Source of the DNA: Paracoccaceae bacterium
GTDB lineage: Bacteria > Pseudomonadota > Alphaproteobacteria > Rhodobacterales > Rhodobacteraceae
NCBI GenBank assembly: GCA_026982275.1
Contig: JALSHK010000014.1
Location: 1-6,680 of the forward strand
Length of the DNA: 6,680 bases
Direction of reading: 5' to 3'
Made by a program: the position numbers and the translations under genes
Notes under the pieces: generated by a model
Databases searched by the model: none
Seen by the model: only the letters and a program-made list of their open reading frames with translations
What the model was told of the DNA's origin: nothing
Part shown: positions 5,330 to 6,680 of the stretch, piece by piece
Numbering within the stretch: the first letter of the stretch is position 1
Layout of the letters: each line of letters opens with the position of its first letter

Positions 5330-6373
5330 ATGAACCAGCCAATGTTACATACCGCGCAGCAAACCGCCATCCGAAGCCTGACGCAGCGCCAGAAAGCGGC
5401 GATCATCGTAAAGCTTCTGATCGGAGGCGGCATCTCGCTGGAAGATCTGGAGCTGGATGCGGATGCCATCTGGAAAATCACCAATTCCATGGCCGGCCTT
5501 GGTGTGGTTGGCAAAGATGTGGTGGACGGGGTGACGGCGGAATTCATTCTTGAAATGGAGCGCATGGGGCTGGTTTTCGAACGGGATCTGGATGGCTCTT
5601 TGAAGGCTATGGAAGGGCAAATAGACAGCGAAACCCTGAGCAAAATCAAGGAGCGCCAAACCGGCTCGGAGGAGGAAAAGGCATGGCAGTTCCTGTCCGG
5701 AACCGATCCGGAGGTGCTGGCCGAATGCATCGCCGCAGAAAATCCGAGGGTGGGGGCGGTGATTTTATCCAAGTTGAACCCGTCTAAATCCGCCGAAATT
5801 GCCGGGCTGATTGACCAAAAACTCGCCAAGGAAATTCTGGCGGCGATCAAGGAAACCGCCGGGGTAAAGCCTGCTGTTGTCAATCTGATCGGCATCACCC
5901 TGGCCAACAGCCTGCAGGATAATGGCAATAGCGGTGCTTTTGAAGTCAGTGCCGCCGAGAGGATCGGGGCAATCCTGAATGTCTCCCAAAGCGATTTCCG
6001 GGATCACATTCTGGAGGAACTTGAAAGCGAGGATCCGGTATCGGCCAGCCAGATTCGCCGCCTGATGTTTACCTTCGAGGATATTCCGAGCCGGATTGTC
6101 GGGCGGGATATTTCAAAAATTCTGCGCGGTGTGGATGACGAAACGCTGGTGATGGCGCTTTCGGGTGCGGCGCAAACCGCGCCTGCCGTGAAGGAATTCA
6201 TCATGGGCAATATATCCTCCCGCCTTGCCGAACAGATAGAGGAGAGTATTCAGGAGCGTGGCATGGTGAAGCCCAAAGACGCGGATATGGCGATGACACA
6301 GGTAGTGATCTCGATCAAAGAGTTGGAAAAAACCGGAGAGATCACCCTGATCGAGCCCGAGGAGGAGGCATAG
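5330..6373 (+). CDS. fliG: Flagellar motor switch protein FliG, divergent Rhodobacterales-type
   Basis: FliG forms the rotor ring between the FliF membrane ring and the FliM/FliN switch, and its C-terminal domain meets the MotA stator to produce torque. The product is 347 aa, close to the usual 330-345. The N-terminal FliF-binding region is about 17-100 (LTQRQKAAIIVKLL). The middle domain, about 115-200, has ENPR at 137-140 where classical FliG has EHPQ, followed by AVILSKLNPSKSAEI. The C-terminal domain, about 208-340, has RRLMFTFEDIPSRI, the torque-helix region VKEFIMGNISSRLAEQIEESIQERG and the final AMTQVVISIKELEKTGEI. From my recollection of E. coli FliG, torque residues map as R281->R298, D288->E305, D289->S306 and R297->K314, with K264 apparently Ser. 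The start at 5330 has only a weak upstream GAAG; an ATG at 5342 is possible. The next switch gene starts immediately at its stop. Confidence 0.88.
   Translation: MNQPMLHTAQQTAIRSLTQRQKAAIIVKLLIGGGISLEDLELDADAIWKITNSMAGLGVVGKDVVDGVTAEFILEMERMGLVFERDLDGSLKAMEGQIDSETLSKIKERQTGSEEEKAWQFLSGTDPEVLAECIAAENPRVGAVILSKLNPSKSAEIAGLIDQKLAKEILAAIKETAGVKPAVVNLIGITLANSLQDNGNSGAFEVSAAERIGAILNVSQSDFRDHILEELESEDPVSASQIRRLMFTFEDIPSRIVGRDISKILRGVDDETLVMALSGAAQTAPAVKEFIMGNISSRLAEQIEESIQERGMVKPKDADMAMTQVVISIKELEKTGEITLIEPEEEA
6363..6368 (+). promoter_or_regulatory. Perfect Shine-Dalgarno inside the fliG 3' end
   Basis: AGGAGG ends 5 nt before the ATG at 6374 and lies within the codons for the C-terminal Glu run of FliG. 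The fliG TAG occupies 6371-6373, directly next to the ATG. This strongly supports the start at 6374 and points to translationally coupled expression of rotor components. Confidence 0.85.
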
Positions 6374-6680
6374 ATGGACACCCCGTGCCTGTCCCGCATG
6401 ATCAAGCCACTTGACGGCCAACCTGCGCCGGATCTTGCGGCAGATAGCTTGGCCGGTATACTGGCCAAAGCTGCCGCTGTGGTCGGGTTGCTGGAACTGG
6501 ACACCCAGCTTGAAGCCAGCAGCGGAGCCTCGCGGCAGATCGAACCTGCGAGCTTCATTCAGAACTTGCCTGAAAACGGGTTGTATATGCGCATGGAATG
6601 CGAAGTCGAGGGGCAGATCGGCCTATTGGCGCTGGACCCGGATTTGATCAATGCCATTGATGATGTTCTGACCGGCGAGA
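6374..6680 (+). CDS. Probable FliM/FliN-family flagellar switch protein, N-terminal 102 residues (3' end outside window)
   Basis: The frame is open from an ATG at 6374, with an ideal ribosome binding site and no gap after fliG, to the right edge (102 codons plus one base). The translation begins MDTPCLSRMIKPLDG. It continues through a small-residue helix, DSLAGILAKAAAVVGLLELDTQLEA, then FIQNLPENGLYMRMECE, and ends GQIGLLALDPDLINAIDDVLTGE. That last stretch resembles the FliM/CheC-like middle domain, where a hydrophobic strand is followed by LDP.L...L.D.L.G. The usual FliM N-terminal CheY-binding sequence (LSQxEIDALL) is not present. Position after fliG in a coupled pair supports a switch-complex role, making FliM-like or a FliM/FliN fusion the best guess. 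Family assignment is moderate because the diagnostic C-terminal SpoA domain is cut off. Confidence 0.55.
   Translation, partial: MDTPCLSRMIKPLDGQPAPDLAADSLAGILAKAAAVVGLLELDTQLEASSGASRQIEPASFIQNLPENGLYMRMECEVEGQIGLLALDPDLINAIDDVLTGE

Noticed and set aside
5311..5928. A 205-codon minus-strand frame opposite the fliG start
   Set aside because: It is a Ser/Arg-rich shadow opposite the conserved N-terminal and middle domains of FliG, with no recognisable family.
1..6680. Mobile elements, CRISPR arrays, tRNA or rRNA genes
   Set aside because: No transposase, integrase, terminal inverted repeats, spaced direct-repeat array, or tRNA cloverleaf was seen; almost all DNA is accounted for by conserved chromosomal genes.

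Overview
This window looks like a piece of an alphaproteobacterial chromosome, most probably Rhodobacterales (Rhodobacter/Roseobacter lineage). Coding DNA is GC-rich and the short intergenic gaps are AT-richer. The window encodes the cell-cycle regulator CtrA and its inhibitor SciP (DUF1153), both alphaproteobacterial hallmarks. The MnmA, YmdB-family and FliG sequences also have the form I associate with Rhodobacterales. The assignment rests on protein recognition, not on a search.

Left block (1-2256, minus strand): transcription would run sciP -> ctrA -> ligA. SciP (92 aa) restrains CtrA-activated promoters, CtrA (235 aa) is the DNA-binding response regulator, and LigA is the NAD+-dependent replicative DNA ligase, cut off by the left edge after 375 residues. 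The 99-bp sciP-ctrA gap holds the most striking non-coding structure: a perfect 11-bp inverted repeat whose arms each carry TTAACCAT, next to a near-consensus TTAA-N7-TTAC CtrA box. This suggests feedback of CtrA on its own gene.

Middle block (2257-5225): a 111-bp region separates divergent sciP and mnmA (tRNA 2-thiouridylase, plus strand). It carries a second, weaker CtrA-like box. mnmA converges, with a 24-bp gap, on a minus-strand two-gene unit. In that unit a YmdB-type metallophosphoesterase overlaps a DMT/EamA membrane transporter by 4 bp (GTGA).

Right block (5226-6680, plus strand): a 104-bp divergent region leads into a divergent FliG rotor protein. A perfect Shine-Dalgarno inside the fliG 3' end then precedes a second gene, truncated by the right edge, that resembles the FliM/FliN switch family. 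CtrA is known to control flagellar genes in this group, so a CtrA/SciP regulatory module and flagellar switch genes lie about 3 kb apart. I saw no clear CtrA box upstream of fliG.

No tRNA, rRNA, insertion sequence, CRISPR array or phage gene was seen, and every stretch over 111 bp is coding. The window is mostly conserved core genome. Its interest lies in the ctrA/sciP control DNA and in several departures from family consensus (CtrA C-terminus, FliG motifs, YmdB metal-site motif, FliM-like N-terminus) rather than in an obviously new system.
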